From the NCBI GenBank assembly GCA_964393115.1, contig CAYMST010000123.1, positions 1 to 13,757 on the forward strand: 13,757 bases of DNA, in the 5' to 3' direction. The notes beneath the pieces are model-generated. The model was given only the letters and a program-made list of their open reading frames with translations, had not been told where the DNA came from and searched no databases. The position numbers and the translations under genes are program-made. Source of the DNA: CAYMST01 sp964393115 (GTDB lineage: Bacteria; Bacteroidota; Bacteroidia; Cytophagales; Cyclobacteriaceae). Below, one piece after another: positions 4,985-13,276 of this stretch (positions are counted from its first letter, which is position 1; each line of letters starts with the position of its first letter).

Positions 4985-6523
4985 ATGTCACAGCAATTCG
5001 CGCTAAGTTCACAAACGGGCCAATGGACGATAACCGCTACTATACTGGCTTCTAGTATGGCGTTTATCGACTCCACAGCGCTTAATGTTATTCTTCCCTC
5101 CCTTCAGCAAGACCTCAGTGCCACTGGCTCAGATCTATTTTGGGTACTGAATAGCTATTTGCTGATGCTAGCTGCACTTATCATCCTTGGAGGAAGCCTT
5201 GGAGATCAATTTGGGAGAATTAAGATCTTCCAAGTTGGGATCACCATCTTTACTATAGGGTCTATTTCTTGCGGGATTTCACCAAACATAGACATCTTGA
5301 TCTTATCACGAGGACTCCAGGGTATTGGTGGTGCCTTAATGATCCCCGGAAGCTTATCCATAATTGCTAGTACTATTATCTCTGAAGAAAAAGGGAAAGC
5401 CATTGGTACCTGGTCCGCCATAACTACTGTCGTCACTATTTGTGGGCCGCTACTTGGGGGACTATTGGGGGATTTAGGCCTTTGGAGAGTGATCTTTTAT
5501 GTTAACGTTCCTTTGGGAATCGCTTCATTTTTGATCTTACAGTTTAAAGTACCGGAGAGCAAATCTGATGAGACCAAACGTATCGATTGGCTTGGAGCAT
5601 TCACATTAGTACTTGGACTCACTCTTTTAACACTTGGCTTTTTACAAATGCCCGAACTAGGATTTAAGCATTGGTTTATATGGACCGCATTAATAGCTGG
5701 AACAGGGCTTTTGATTACATTCTTAATCATTGAAAGGTATGCAACAAACCCCATGGTTCCGCTATCCATGTTTCGAAGCAAAACATTTACCGGCGTCAAC
5801 TTATTGACCTTTTTCCTCTATGCTTCTTTAGGTGGAATAACGCTATTTCTTTCTTTAAACATCATCCAAATCCAACAGTATTCACAGCTGCAAGCAGGAC
5901 TGACTTTTCTTCCTTTTTCATTGGTCATGATGCTATTGGCCAGAAGAATGGGTGCTCTAGCGGATAAATACGGAGCAAGGAACTTACTGATCATTGGACC
6001 AGCGACAGCCGCCATTGGTGTTTTTTGGATTGGACAGATTGGAGAAACTAATGGTCCAGAGGAATATTGGACAACCTATTTTCCAGGGTTTATAACTTTT
6101 GCTATTGGATTAGCGATAACGGTGGTGCCTTTAACCACCGTCGTTATGAGTTGCTTAGGAGAACAGAAATCGGGCATTGCTTCAGGAATCAACAACAGCG
6201 TAACACGTATTTCTGGTACCTTCATCAACGCCGTCTTGGGAGCCGTTGGTTTGGCTTTGTTCTCACAGTTTATCACGCAAAGCCCAGAGTTTTTGAACCT
6301 GCCAGATGATATGCAACACTTAGTGCTGGAAGAAGTAAAAAACTTCGGAGAAGCCACAGCTCCTGATGTCCTTGCTGCGGAGCAAAAAGAAGTCATCAAT
6401 CATTTGTTTAAGCAGGCATTTCTCAAAGTCTATAATATCGTCGGTATAATCTGTGGAGCGTTAGCAGGACTTAGCGCAGTTATTGCTTTTTTGACGATTG
6501 GTAAGAAAAAGAAACAGGATTAA
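4985..6523 (+). CDS. MFS transporter, DHA2 (14-helix, EmrB/QacA-type) drug:proton antiporter family
   Basis: The 512-residue inner-membrane protein has the length and motifs of the 14-helix DHA2 group, which exports toxic compounds in exchange for protons. Motif D1 (IDSTALNVILP, residues 28-38, with Asp29) lies in helix 1. Motif A (GGSLGDQFGRIK, 69-80) is in the loop between helices 2 and 3. Motif B (LSRGLQGIGGAL, 107-118, with the conserved Arg) is in helix 4. The antiporter motif C (GPLLGGLLGD, 154-163) is in helix 5. The segment WRVIFYVNVPLG (167-178) is also characteristic. A soluble stretch near 435-480 precedes the last helix, and the C-terminus is basic (KKKKQD). No membrane-fusion or outer-membrane partner is adjacent, so the substrate is not predictable. 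Confidence 0.93.
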   Translation: MSQQFALSSQTGQWTITATILASSMAFIDSTALNVILPSLQQDLSATGSDLFWVLNSYLLMLAALIILGGSLGDQFGRIKIFQVGITIFTIGSISCGISPNIDILILSRGLQGIGGALMIPGSLSIIASTIISEEKGKAIGTWSAITTVVTICGPLLGGLLGDLGLWRVIFYVNVPLGIASFLILQFKVPESKSDETKRIDWLGAFTLVLGLTLLTLGFLQMPELGFKHWFIWTALIAGTGLLITFLIIERYATNPMVPLSMFRSKTFTGVNLLTFFLYASLGGITLFLSLNIIQIQQYSQLQAGLTFLPFSLVMMLLARRMGALADKYGARNLLIIGPATAAIGVFWIGQIGETNGPEEYWTTYFPGFITFAIGLAITVVPLTTVVMSCLGEQKSGIASGINNSVTRISGTFINAVLGAVGLALFSQFITQSPEFLNLPDDMQHLVLEEVKNFGEATAPDVLAAEQKEVINHLFKQAFLKVYNIVGIICGALAGLSAVIAFLTIGKKKKQD

Positions 6524-6606
6524 ACTGCACATGTACCAGAGACAACCGCATTTAAACATAACAAATTGATTAACAGGTGTTTATAACAAAATCATTTTCC
6601 TTGATG

Positions 6607-6625
6607 TTCCCTCAAAAATGAGGAA
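6607..6625. other. Small hairpin between the MFS gene and hrpB
   Basis: TTCCCTCA and TGAGGAA pair around four As with one bulged C. It lies 84 nt after the MFS stop. No T-run follows, so it is a poor terminator; mRNA end protection or a regulator site are alternatives. Confidence 0.3.
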
Positions 6626-6690
6626 AGCGGAAATCGTCAATTTCATTGATAATCAAACAACTATCTTTCGAAATAATTGAGTCTCGAATC

Positions 6691-6720
6691 TTTCGGGTTA
6701 AGGCCATTTCTCTACTTTTG
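6691..6720 (+). promoter_or_regulatory. Bacteroidota-type promoter of hrpB
   Basis: TACTTTTG at 6713-6720 fully matches the -7 consensus TAnnTTTG, and TTTC at 6691-6694, 18 bp upstream, is one base off the -33 element TTTG. Transcription would begin near 6727, about 20 nt before the start codon. This is the best promoter in the window. Confidence 0.68.
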
Positions 6721-6745
6721 CGCTCCTAAATAAACATTCTACACA

Positions 6746-9235
6746 TTGCCATTCGATTATCGTTCCATCGAGCTTCCTGTCAAAGAGGCTATACCAGAAG
6801 TACAACAATCACTTGCTACCGATAACACGCTGATTCTTCAGGCTCCTCCCGGTGCTGGTAAAAGTACTTTACTCCCGCTAGCCCTCCTCGACGCACCCTG
6901 GCTTGAGGGTAAAAAAATCCTGATGCTCGAGCCAAGGCGACTTGCGGCCAAATCGATCTCCGATCGAATGGCGTCACTCTTGGGTGAAAAGTCTGGAGAA
7001 ACAGTAGGATATCGAATTCGATTTGAGCAAAAAATAGGTGATAACACAAAGCTCGAGGTACTGACAGAAGGAATATTAACCCGCTTACTACATAGCGATA
7101 ATGAGCTATCAGATGTTGGGCTTATCATCTTTGATGAGTTTCACGAACGGAATATTCATGCAGACGTAGCGCTTGCACTTTGTAGGGAGGCGCAGCAAGT
7201 ACTCCGACAAGACTTACGTATTCTGATTATGTCTGCTACATTGGATATGAGCTCATTGGAGAAGCTTCTTCAAGCCAAGTCCATCGAGAGCAAGGGCAAG
7301 CAATATCCAGTAGAGATCAAAAACGTCGGGGATATCGATATTTCTCTTCTACCGGAAATGACCGCTCGTACGATCATTAATGCGTCTAAAGAACAAGAAG
7401 GTGACATCTTGGTCTTCTTTCCCGGCCAGGGAGAAATCAGGCGCTGTGAGGAGATCCTGAGACGAGAGTTGAAAGGTTTTGCGATTCACCCACTATACGG
7501 CCAACTCCCTCAAGGCAAACAATATGCCGCTATCATGCCGGATAAAAACGGCAAGCGAAAAGTGGTACTAGCGACTTCCATAGCTGAAACCAGTTTGACG
7601 ATTGAAGGAATAAAAGTGGTGGTTGATACAGGTTTTGGTAGGACATCAAAGTTCGATCCGAGGTCAGGATTATCACGACTGGTTACCGTTCAAATCTCTA
7701 AAGATGCCGCAGACCAGCGCGCAGGCCGAGCAGGTCGGTTGAGTCCTGGTACTTGTTACCGATTATGGTCAAAAGCAACAGAAGACCGACTGGAGAGCCA
7801 CCGGACACCTGAGATCATGGAGGTAGACCTTGCCAATCTAGCAATGGACATGATCCAATGGGAAATCCAAAACCCTGCTGAACTGGCGTGGTTGACACCA
7901 CCCCCACAAGGCACTTATGCCCAAGCCATTGACATGCTTGAAAAGTTGGAAGCCATTGAAGATGGAAAGATTACCGATCATGGCCTTCAAATACATCGAC
8001 TTCCATGCCACCCGCGTATTGCGCATATGCTGATCATGGCAAAAAACGAAAGTGCTGATATGCTGGCCTTAGCGACAGATGTCGCCCCGCTTCTGGAAGA
8101 ACGTGACCCTATGGATCGGGAAAAAGGGATAGATATAAATCTTCGCATAGAACTTTTAAGAAGGCAACGCGGAGAAAACAGATTGGGTAAGAAGCTATCC
8201 AGAATAGAAAAAGTGTCCCAGTCTTACCGCAAACTATTTAATTCAGAAGCTGACAACGGACCAGTAGATTGGTATCAAACTGGGTTATTATTAGCCTATG
8301 CTTTTCCAGAGCGTATTGCTTGTGCTCGCCCAGGAAATAATGCCCAATTCCAATTGGCCAATGGGAAACTGGCCATGGCAGGTCATAAAGATGACTTGGC
8401 GCACGAGCCTTGGCTTGCGATTGCAAACCTTGATGCCAGAGATGGCATGGGAAAAATATTCTTGGCTTCACCGCTGGACCCTAAAGACTTACGTCCGATG
8501 GTCAAGCAGCAAGAAGTCATCAAATGGGACACTAAAAGTGGTGGGCTTATCGCAAGTATGGATTTGAGGATTGGTAATATCGTGCTGCAATCTTCGCCAC
8601 TTCCTGACCCTGACGAAGAGCATCTAATGGAGGCCATTTGTGATGCTGTAAAGTCCGAAGGCGAAAAACTTTTAGACTTTAACGATGATGTGGTTCAATG
8701 GCAGAACAGAGTGCTGAGTCTTAGGCGTTGGAACCCTGCCGACCGATGGCCCGATGTGAGTACTTCTACCCTACTGCTTACCAATAAAGAGTGGTTAAGT
8801 CCTTATCTCAAAGACGTTAAAAAGCCAGAAGATCTCAAAAAAATCAACTTACTAGAAGTGCTAAACAGTCACTTAAAATGGGAGCTACAGCAAAAGCTTA
8901 GCGAGCTGACACCAGACAGAATTAAAGTACCTAGCGGCTCAGCTATCAAACTAGAGTATTTCGCCGATGGGGCTCCTCCAGTGCTTGCTGTCAGATTACA
9001 GGAAGTATTTGGCCTCGAAACGACCCCATTGCTAAATGAGGGAAAAAATAGTGTCTTAATGCATTTGCTTTCGCCGGGGTTTAAACCAGTACAGGTTACT
9101 TCCGATCTAAAGAGCTTTTGGGATAATACCTATTTTGAGGTCAGAAAAGAACTTAAACGACGCTATCCAAAGCATTCATGGCCAGATAATCCACGTGAAG
9201 AACAAGCGGTTCGTGGAGTGAAGCGCAAAAATTGA
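6746..9235 (+). CDS. hrpB: ATP-dependent RNA helicase HrpB (DEAH-box)
   Basis: The 829-residue protein has the full helicase core. Motif I is GAGKST at 36-41, motif Ia is EPRRLAA at 62-68, and motif II is DEFH at 130-133 followed by ERN. Motif III is SATLD at 163-167, and motif VI is QRAGRAGR at 324-331. Between the last two lie the HrpB/DEAH hallmarks ATSIAETSLTI and DTGFGR. After the winged-helix/ratchet region comes the HrpB-specific C-terminal half, ending in WPDNP, as in E. coli HrpB of similar length. HrpB's cellular role is poorly defined even in E. coli. The only usable start is TTG at 6746: an in-frame stop lies at 6731 and no ATG intervenes, while the protein aligns with the family from its second residue. 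The gene appears monocistronic. Confidence 0.96.
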   Translation: MPFDYRSIELPVKEAIPEVQQSLATDNTLILQAPPGAGKSTLLPLALLDAPWLEGKKILMLEPRRLAAKSISDRMASLLGEKSGETVGYRIRFEQKIGDNTKLEVLTEGILTRLLHSDNELSDVGLIIFDEFHERNIHADVALALCREAQQVLRQDLRILIMSATLDMSSLEKLLQAKSIESKGKQYPVEIKNVGDIDISLLPEMTARTIINASKEQEGDILVFFPGQGEIRRCEEILRRELKGFAIHPLYGQLPQGKQYAAIMPDKNGKRKVVLATSIAETSLTIEGIKVVVDTGFGRTSKFDPRSGLSRLVTVQISKDAADQRAGRAGRLSPGTCYRLWSKATEDRLESHRTPEIMEVDLANLAMDMIQWEIQNPAELAWLTPPPQGTYAQAIDMLEKLEAIEDGKITDHGLQIHRLPCHPRIAHMLIMAKNESADMLALATDVAPLLEERDPMDREKGIDINLRIELLRRQRGENRLGKKLSRIEKVSQSYRKLFNSEADNGPVDWYQTGLLLAYAFPERIACARPGNNAQFQLANGKLAMAGHKDDLAHEPWLAIANLDARDGMGKIFLASPLDPKDLRPMVKQQEVIKWDTKSGGLIASMDLRIGNIVLQSSPLPDPDEEHLMEAICDAVKSEGEKLLDFNDDVVQWQNRVLSLRRWNPADRWPDVSTSTLLLTNKEWLSPYLKDVKKPEDLKKINLLEVLNSHLKWELQQKLSELTPDRIKVPSGSAIKLEYFADGAPPVLAVRLQEVFGLETTPLLNEGKNSVLMHLLSPGFKPVQVTSDLKSFWDNTYFEVRKELKRRYPKHSWPDNPREEQAVRGVKRKN

Positions 9236-9268
9236 TTCGATATACACAATCTTTTCCAGGTGATAAGT

Positions 9269-9297
9269 AAGTCCACTTGGTAATTCCATATGGACTT
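9269..9297. terminator. Hairpin after hrpB
   Basis: AAGTCCA (9269-9275) and TGGACTT (9291-9297) form perfect 7-bp arms, with a possible inner TGG/CCA extension, 33 nt after the hrpB stop. There is no T-run immediately after it. It abuts the large palindrome, so the two may act together in ending hrpB mRNA. Confidence 0.35.
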
Positions 9298-9460
9298 ATA
9301 CCATTTGTGGTGTATAGTGATGTATTAGTTTCCGAAACTGTTTTTTTCTTATTCAAGGCAAAAAACACAGACCTAGCAGCGCTAGGGCGAGGCTTTTTAA
9401 CGAAGAAGAAGGAAAAAACAGGAGTAAAATACACGTCACTATACAGTATAAATGGTATTA
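9296..9460. repeat. About 165-bp imperfect palindrome (MITE-like or giant-hairpin element)
   Basis: The region folds back on itself around CCTAGC-AGC-GCTAGG (9372-9386). The outer arms share ATACCATTT (9298-9306) and TGTATAGTGA (9311-9320) with their reverse complements at 9451-9459 and 9437-9446. Further in, CTGTTTTTTTCTTATTC (9338-9354) pairs with 9406-9422 at about 15 of 17 positions. Short open frames on the two strands read alike (IPFVVYSDV on plus, IPFILYSDV on minus), as expected of a palindrome and not of a gene. The ends resemble terminal inverted repeats next to TA dinucleotides. It lies between convergent genes and ends 12 bp before the DUF4249 stop. A non-autonomous mobile element, a two-way terminator, or both, are plausible. 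Confidence 0.85.
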
Positions 9461-9472
9461 CTTGTTTCATCC

Positions 9473-10543
9473 CTATTCCTCTATCAGAGTAAATGTACCA
9501 TTTTCAGGGTTGTAGTCATATTTTCGATTACTTCTTGTCATAGCTCCCAATATCCCTAGTCCATCAGTCATATTACTGTAGATCTGAACGGGTTCCGCAA
9601 ACGGGTCACCATCATTCCAGCGCTGTAGGTTTCTCGAAGTCAGAAAACGATATAACCCTTGGTCTAGATGAATAAGGTTTACAGACAACATAGTATTAAG
9701 TATGGTCTCTTGATCTAAAAAAGGGTTGTCTCCTATAAAACCGCCTAAGTAGAATGAGTTAAATGAAAAGTTGACTTTGATTTCACTTCCTGATAACCCA
9801 TTATCGTTGAATAGCAGCTTATTGTAGTCTTGTAGTTCTTCGGGTTCAAAAGTTGGGTCAATAGTCAAAAGTGAAGCTGGAACTACCGACTCAAAGGTAT
9901 CAACGGATGTTGTCATCACTGCAATTGGATTACCTTGCTCATCTACCTCTCCTGTCTCCTCCCACCTCGAAGATTCTCGAATAGTAGTCCGAAGTGTAGT
10001 CACGGCTATCAAAAAGAAGTTATCACCAGCAGGATTTTCCAAAGTAAGTTCCAGCTCTACGTTACCGCGATTGGACTCAAAGTTCGTATTTTGCGAGTCT
10101 GAAACCTTAATATCTATATCCCTTATATCAACCTTTTCAGGTACAATAACCTCCGCTTCTGTGGGCGAAAAATCGTTGTGAGAAACATTCAAAGTATATT
10201 TTTCACCGGCTTCTATTCTTATAGCATCGCTCTCATAACCAGAATTAAGCGCATCTAAGAAACTCAAGCTATCCAGCTTTCCAGTATAGGGTATTGAATA
10301 CGCTTCTTCAGAATTGTTTTTTAAGGTAACCCTTGCATCCTTAATAATGCTTTCTTGTATGCCCGTATTTCTGGCTAGTAGATGGAAAGATCGATTAACC
10401 ATCAAACTAGGCGTGCTATCTGCTTCCAAAACTGCCAGCGGTACCAGTTTATTTGGCGGCGCTTCTAGTTCAAAGTCAACAACGGTTTCACACGCGAAGC
10501 AAGTGATGAATAACAAGTTTATCAGGATGATATTTAATTTCAC
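9473..10543 (-). CDS. DUF4249 family outer-membrane lipoprotein, partner of the TonB-dependent receptor
   Basis: From GTG at 10543 the protein has 356 residues. It begins with MKLN, a hydrophobic stretch IILINLLFITCFA and Cys18, a lipoprotein signal; Cys15 is a second candidate. CETVVDFELEAP after the signal and the C-terminal FAEPVQIYSNMTDGLGILGAM match the DUF4249 family, whose members are usually encoded next to a TonB-dependent receptor. An ATG at 10600 would add 19 residues before the signal peptide, making it unusually long, so I prefer the GTG; the choice is not certain. The receptor ends 77 nt upstream on the same strand, so the two are probably co-transcribed. By analogy with SusD-like proteins it may cover or help the receptor at the cell surface, but the ligand is unknown. 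Its C-terminal half is clearly paralogous to the partial gene at the right edge. Confidence 0.87.
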   Translation of the reverse strand: MKLNIILINLLFITCFACETVVDFELEAPPNKLVPLAVLEADSTPSLMVNRSFHLLARNTGIQESIIKDARVTLKNNSEEAYSIPYTGKLDSLSFLDALNSGYESDAIRIEAGEKYTLNVSHNDFSPTEAEVIVPEKVDIRDIDIKVSDSQNTNFESNRGNVELELTLENPAGDNFFLIAVTTLRTTIRESSRWEETGEVDEQGNPIAVMTTSVDTFESVVPASLLTIDPTFEPEELQDYNKLLFNDNGLSGSEIKVNFSFNSFYLGGFIGDNPFLDQETILNTMLSVNLIHLDQGLYRFLTSRNLQRWNDGDPFAEPVQIYSNMTDGLGILGAMTRSNRKYDYNPENGTFTLIEE

Positions 10544-10620
10544 GGCTTTAAAATTTACGCTATCCAATATTAGGGTTAGGTCAATGCGACGCAGTATCAT
10601 GTTTATTTTATCAGCTATGT

Positions 10621-12984
10621 TTAAAATTTAAATTGGTAGCTTATAGAAGGAATCATTGGAAGCAGTGAATACTGAACGATTCGTCCTCCATCCCCATAGT
10701 ACTGCTGATAGTCAATAAAAAATGGATTTTGGCGATTATAAGCATTGTATAGGCCTACGGTCCATATTCTTTGACCCCACTTTTTATCCTTAGCAAAAGA
10801 AAATGAAAAGTCTAACCGGTGGAAAGCAGGCATGCGATATGCGTTTCGCGATTCATAAAACTTAGAACCTGACTCACCAGATATAAATGATGATTCATTC
10901 CTCAACAGCTGCACATTCGCATTGTACTTGAGGGTTGGAAGAGAAGTAGCATTACCGGTTCCATAAACCCAGGCAGCTGAAAATTTCACATTCTTGCCTA
11001 TATCATAATTGAATACTGCCGAGATATCATGCGTTCGATCAAACTTATAAGGAAAGGCTTCACCAAAGTTTAAATTATCAAACTGTCTTGTAGTTCTGGA
11101 CAGCGTATATCCTATCCAACCTGTAGCTTTTCCTTGTCTTTTTTCTAGTAAAAGCTCAATACCTCTACTGACACCATCTCCCACCTCAATATTATCCTCA
11201 TAAGAGTTATCCGTATTAAGAAATGTAGCTCCGTTTTTATACTCGATGACATTATCCATGGTTTTGTAATACCCTTCTATGGATAGTCTAAGTTGAGCAT
11301 TGAGTTCTTTTGCAAAGCCTATGGATACTTGTTCAGAATATTGGGGTGCTATTCTATCTGTTGCCGGTACCCATAAGTCAGTGGGTAAGCCAACTCCTGA
11401 ATTCGTCAAAAGGTGTATAAACTGCGCCATACGCGAATAAGAAGCCTTGAGGGAGGTGCGAGCGTTGATCCGAGTATTTGCGGATATACGCGGTTGGAGA
11501 TTAAAAAAGTTTTTACCTCGAACATTAAAGAGCGCTCCATGAACACCCATGTTGACTTTCAGCCAGCGATTTATCTTCCAGTCATCCTCAAGGTATATAG
11601 AAGATTCAAGAGCGGTAATATCAGCAGCAGCCGTTTCAACTTCCTCATCATTAGTCTTCGATTGATTTACACCCGGTCGAAAGCGGTGTACGATGGAGTT
11701 GATCCCAAACTTCATATAATGATTAGGGTTCGGAAGGTAATCCAGGTCTAAATTGAGCGCAGCGTCACGCACTTCGGAAAAATAAACTTGTTCGAAGAAA
11801 AGATCTTCTTCTTCAGGATCTTGAAAGGTCACTTCATACTCATCACCTAACAAGAACCGATATCGACTGTAGGTCAGCGTAGTGTTTACAAAAAGTTTAC
11901 TGTTGATCAGATGATTCCACCGCAATGCACTGGTAATATTCCCCCAGGTAAGCTTAAAATCTTCTTTGTATTTTGCATTACCAGAGTTATCCTCATACCG
12001 AGCAAATGCCTTGTCCTGACCCGTATAAAAACTCAAATAAACCCTGTCTTTATCCGAAAAGCGGTGGTTCACCTTTGCATTTACATCATGAAAGAAATAC
12101 CCTAAGCTGAACTTCTCATTGCTCGATGAAGCGCTAGCCGCCGCAATAAATGGTTTAGCCAGTATATCCAAATACGTTCTCCTTCCCGAAACCAAAAAGG
12201 TCGTTTTATCATTGATAGGCCCCTCTAAAGTAAGTTTTGAAGATAAGAGTCCAATAGAACCTTCTCCCCTTCGCTTTTGGTTATTCCCTTCCTTCATGGA
12301 AATATTCACCACAGATGACAGCCTACCGCCAAACCTGGCCGGAAACCCTCCTTTGATAAGGGAAACGTTATTGATCGCATCAGCATTGAACACAGACAAA
12401 AAGCCAAATAGATGAGAGGCATTATAGACCGGCACGCCATCCAGTAAAATGAGGTTTTGATCTGGACCACCTCCGCGAACATAAATACCACTTGTTCCTT
12501 CATTTCCAGATTGAATACCAGGTAGTAGTTGAATAGACTTAAGGACATCCACTTCGCCCAATAGTGTTGGCAATGACTTAATCTGCTTCGCATTCACCTC
12601 CACCAACCCCATTTGAGTGGATTCAATACGATTGCCATACTCCCCATCAGATTCTATAACGATCTCCTCCAGCTTGGTCGGTTTAAGTGTTACATCAATA
12701 GTGACATCCTTTTCTCCAAGGTCTACATCTAAGGTATTAGATTGATATCCGACATAGCTAAATCTGACTTGATACTTACCTTCCGGTAAGGTAATGCTGT
12801 AAAAGCCATACAAATTAGTAACCGTGCCCACTTTAAGGGATTCAATCCATATGGAAGCACCTACCAGGTTCTCTCCTGTTTCGGCGTCCCGGATAAAGCC
12901 ATTCAAGGTATTTTTTGAGTTAGCCGCCAGGCAAAATGGTAGCAGGTAAAGGATAGAAAATAACCCTTTTTTGGTTTTAAACAT
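10621..12984 (-). CDS. TonB-dependent outer-membrane receptor with carboxypeptidase-regulatory-like domain
   Basis: The 787-residue protein starts with a Sec signal peptide (basic MFKTKK, hydrophobic core, cleavage near residue 20-23). Residues 27-101 form a CarboxypepD_reg-like beta-sandwich (GFIRDAETGENLVGASI, then GFYSITLPEGKY). LEEIVI at 105-110 is a plausible TonB box. The plug spans about 137-230, with VRGGGPDQNLILLDGVPVYN at 169-188 and KGGFPARFGGRLSSVVNI at 211-228. The remainder is the 22-stranded barrel, ending in a terminal Phe (SYQFKF) as expected for outer-membrane insertion. No N-terminal secretin/STN domain is present, so it is not a sigma/anti-sigma signalling receptor. Followed by a DUF4249 lipoprotein, it belongs to a Bacteroidota receptor type whose substrate is not known. 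It is shorter than SusC-type receptors. Confidence 0.94.
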   Translation of the reverse strand: MFKTKKGLFSILYLLPFCLAANSKNTLNGFIRDAETGENLVGASIWIESLKVGTVTNLYGFYSITLPEGKYQVRFSYVGYQSNTLDVDLGEKDVTIDVTLKPTKLEEIVIESDGEYGNRIESTQMGLVEVNAKQIKSLPTLLGEVDVLKSIQLLPGIQSGNEGTSGIYVRGGGPDQNLILLDGVPVYNASHLFGFLSVFNADAINNVSLIKGGFPARFGGRLSSVVNISMKEGNNQKRRGEGSIGLLSSKLTLEGPINDKTTFLVSGRRTYLDILAKPFIAAASASSSNEKFSLGYFFHDVNAKVNHRFSDKDRVYLSFYTGQDKAFARYEDNSGNAKYKEDFKLTWGNITSALRWNHLINSKLFVNTTLTYSRYRFLLGDEYEVTFQDPEEEDLFFEQVYFSEVRDAALNLDLDYLPNPNHYMKFGINSIVHRFRPGVNQSKTNDEEVETAAADITALESSIYLEDDWKINRWLKVNMGVHGALFNVRGKNFFNLQPRISANTRINARTSLKASYSRMAQFIHLLTNSGVGLPTDLWVPATDRIAPQYSEQVSIGFAKELNAQLRLSIEGYYKTMDNVIEYKNGATFLNTDNSYEDNIEVGDGVSRGIELLLEKRQGKATGWIGYTLSRTTRQFDNLNFGEAFPYKFDRTHDISAVFNYDIGKNVKFSAAWVYGTGNATSLPTLKYNANVQLLRNESSFISGESGSKFYESRNAYRMPAFHRLDFSFSFAKDKKWGQRIWTVGLYNAYNRQNPFFIDYQQYYGDGGRIVQYSLLPMIPSISYQFKF

Positions 12985-13007
12985 ATTGAAGATTCAGTTG
13001 GTAATTG

Positions 13008-13015
13008 CAAAATTA
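13008..13015 (-). promoter_or_regulatory. Bacteroidota -7 element of the receptor operon
   Basis: On the minus strand this reads TAATTTTG, a full match to TAnnTTTG, 23 nt before the receptor ATG. The predicted leader is therefore very short (about 15-18 nt). A TTTG at -33 is not visible. Confidence 0.5.
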
Positions 13016-13039
13016 ACAGCATCTTACCCCGTTTATTGC

Positions 13040-13053
13040 TTGAATTAATTCAA
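13040..13053. promoter_or_regulatory. Perfect 14-bp palindrome upstream of the receptor promoter
   Basis: TTGAATTAATTCAA is a perfect palindrome 25 bp upstream of the receptor's -7 element, about where an activator or repressor would bind. Being pure A/T in its core it could arise by chance in such sequence, so the call is tentative. Confidence 0.4.
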
Positions 13054-13167
13054 TAAATCACTTAAAAAATATTGTGCTCAGCAGAGATTTTTTTTAGATA
13101 ATTCTTTTTACTGCGTGATCACCAGTGGAATACATCACTCCTACCAACTCTTATTTTAAAACTTATT

Positions 13168-13276
13168 GGGCATGCCCCCACCAGATAAAACTTCGTTTAA
13201 TCGGTGGGGTCGTGCTCTCCGCTCCAATTCCTCGCTATCGCTGCGGGATTTCCACTGCGATCACTCATGCGAGTGA
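13168..13276. repeat. Hairpin-rich intergenic element, probable dispersed Bacteroidota repeat
   Basis: The element opens with the perfect palindrome GGGCATGCCC (13168-13177). A strong stem, CCCCACC (13176-13182) with GGTGGGG (13203-13209), continues inward through GAT/ATC and AAAC/GTTT to a TTC loop. Next comes a second imperfect stem around CCTCGC and GCTGCGGG (13230-13247), and finally TCACTC-ATGC-GAGTGA (13261-13276). Its GC content is higher than in the flanks. The layout and words such as CGTGCTCTCCGCT and GGATTTCC recall intergenic repeats I know from many Bacteroidota genomes, though copies cannot be counted here. It directly follows the stop of the upstream DUF4249 gene, so it may also terminate that transcript. 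Confidence 0.6.

Noticed and set aside
9153..9470. Minus-strand 105-codon frame overlapping the hrpB end
   Set aside because: It is the mirror image of the frame above over the palindrome and then runs antisense into hrpB; no family features.
9277..9492. Plus-strand small protein of 71 codons after hrpB
   Set aside because: It lies within the large palindrome, starts at TTG, and its peptide mirrors the frame on the other strand. This is a property of the palindrome, not evidence of coding.
12306..12593. Out-of-phase minus-strand frame inside the receptor gene
   Set aside because: It is a shadow of the receptor coding sequence, which is intact and full of family motifs in its own frame.
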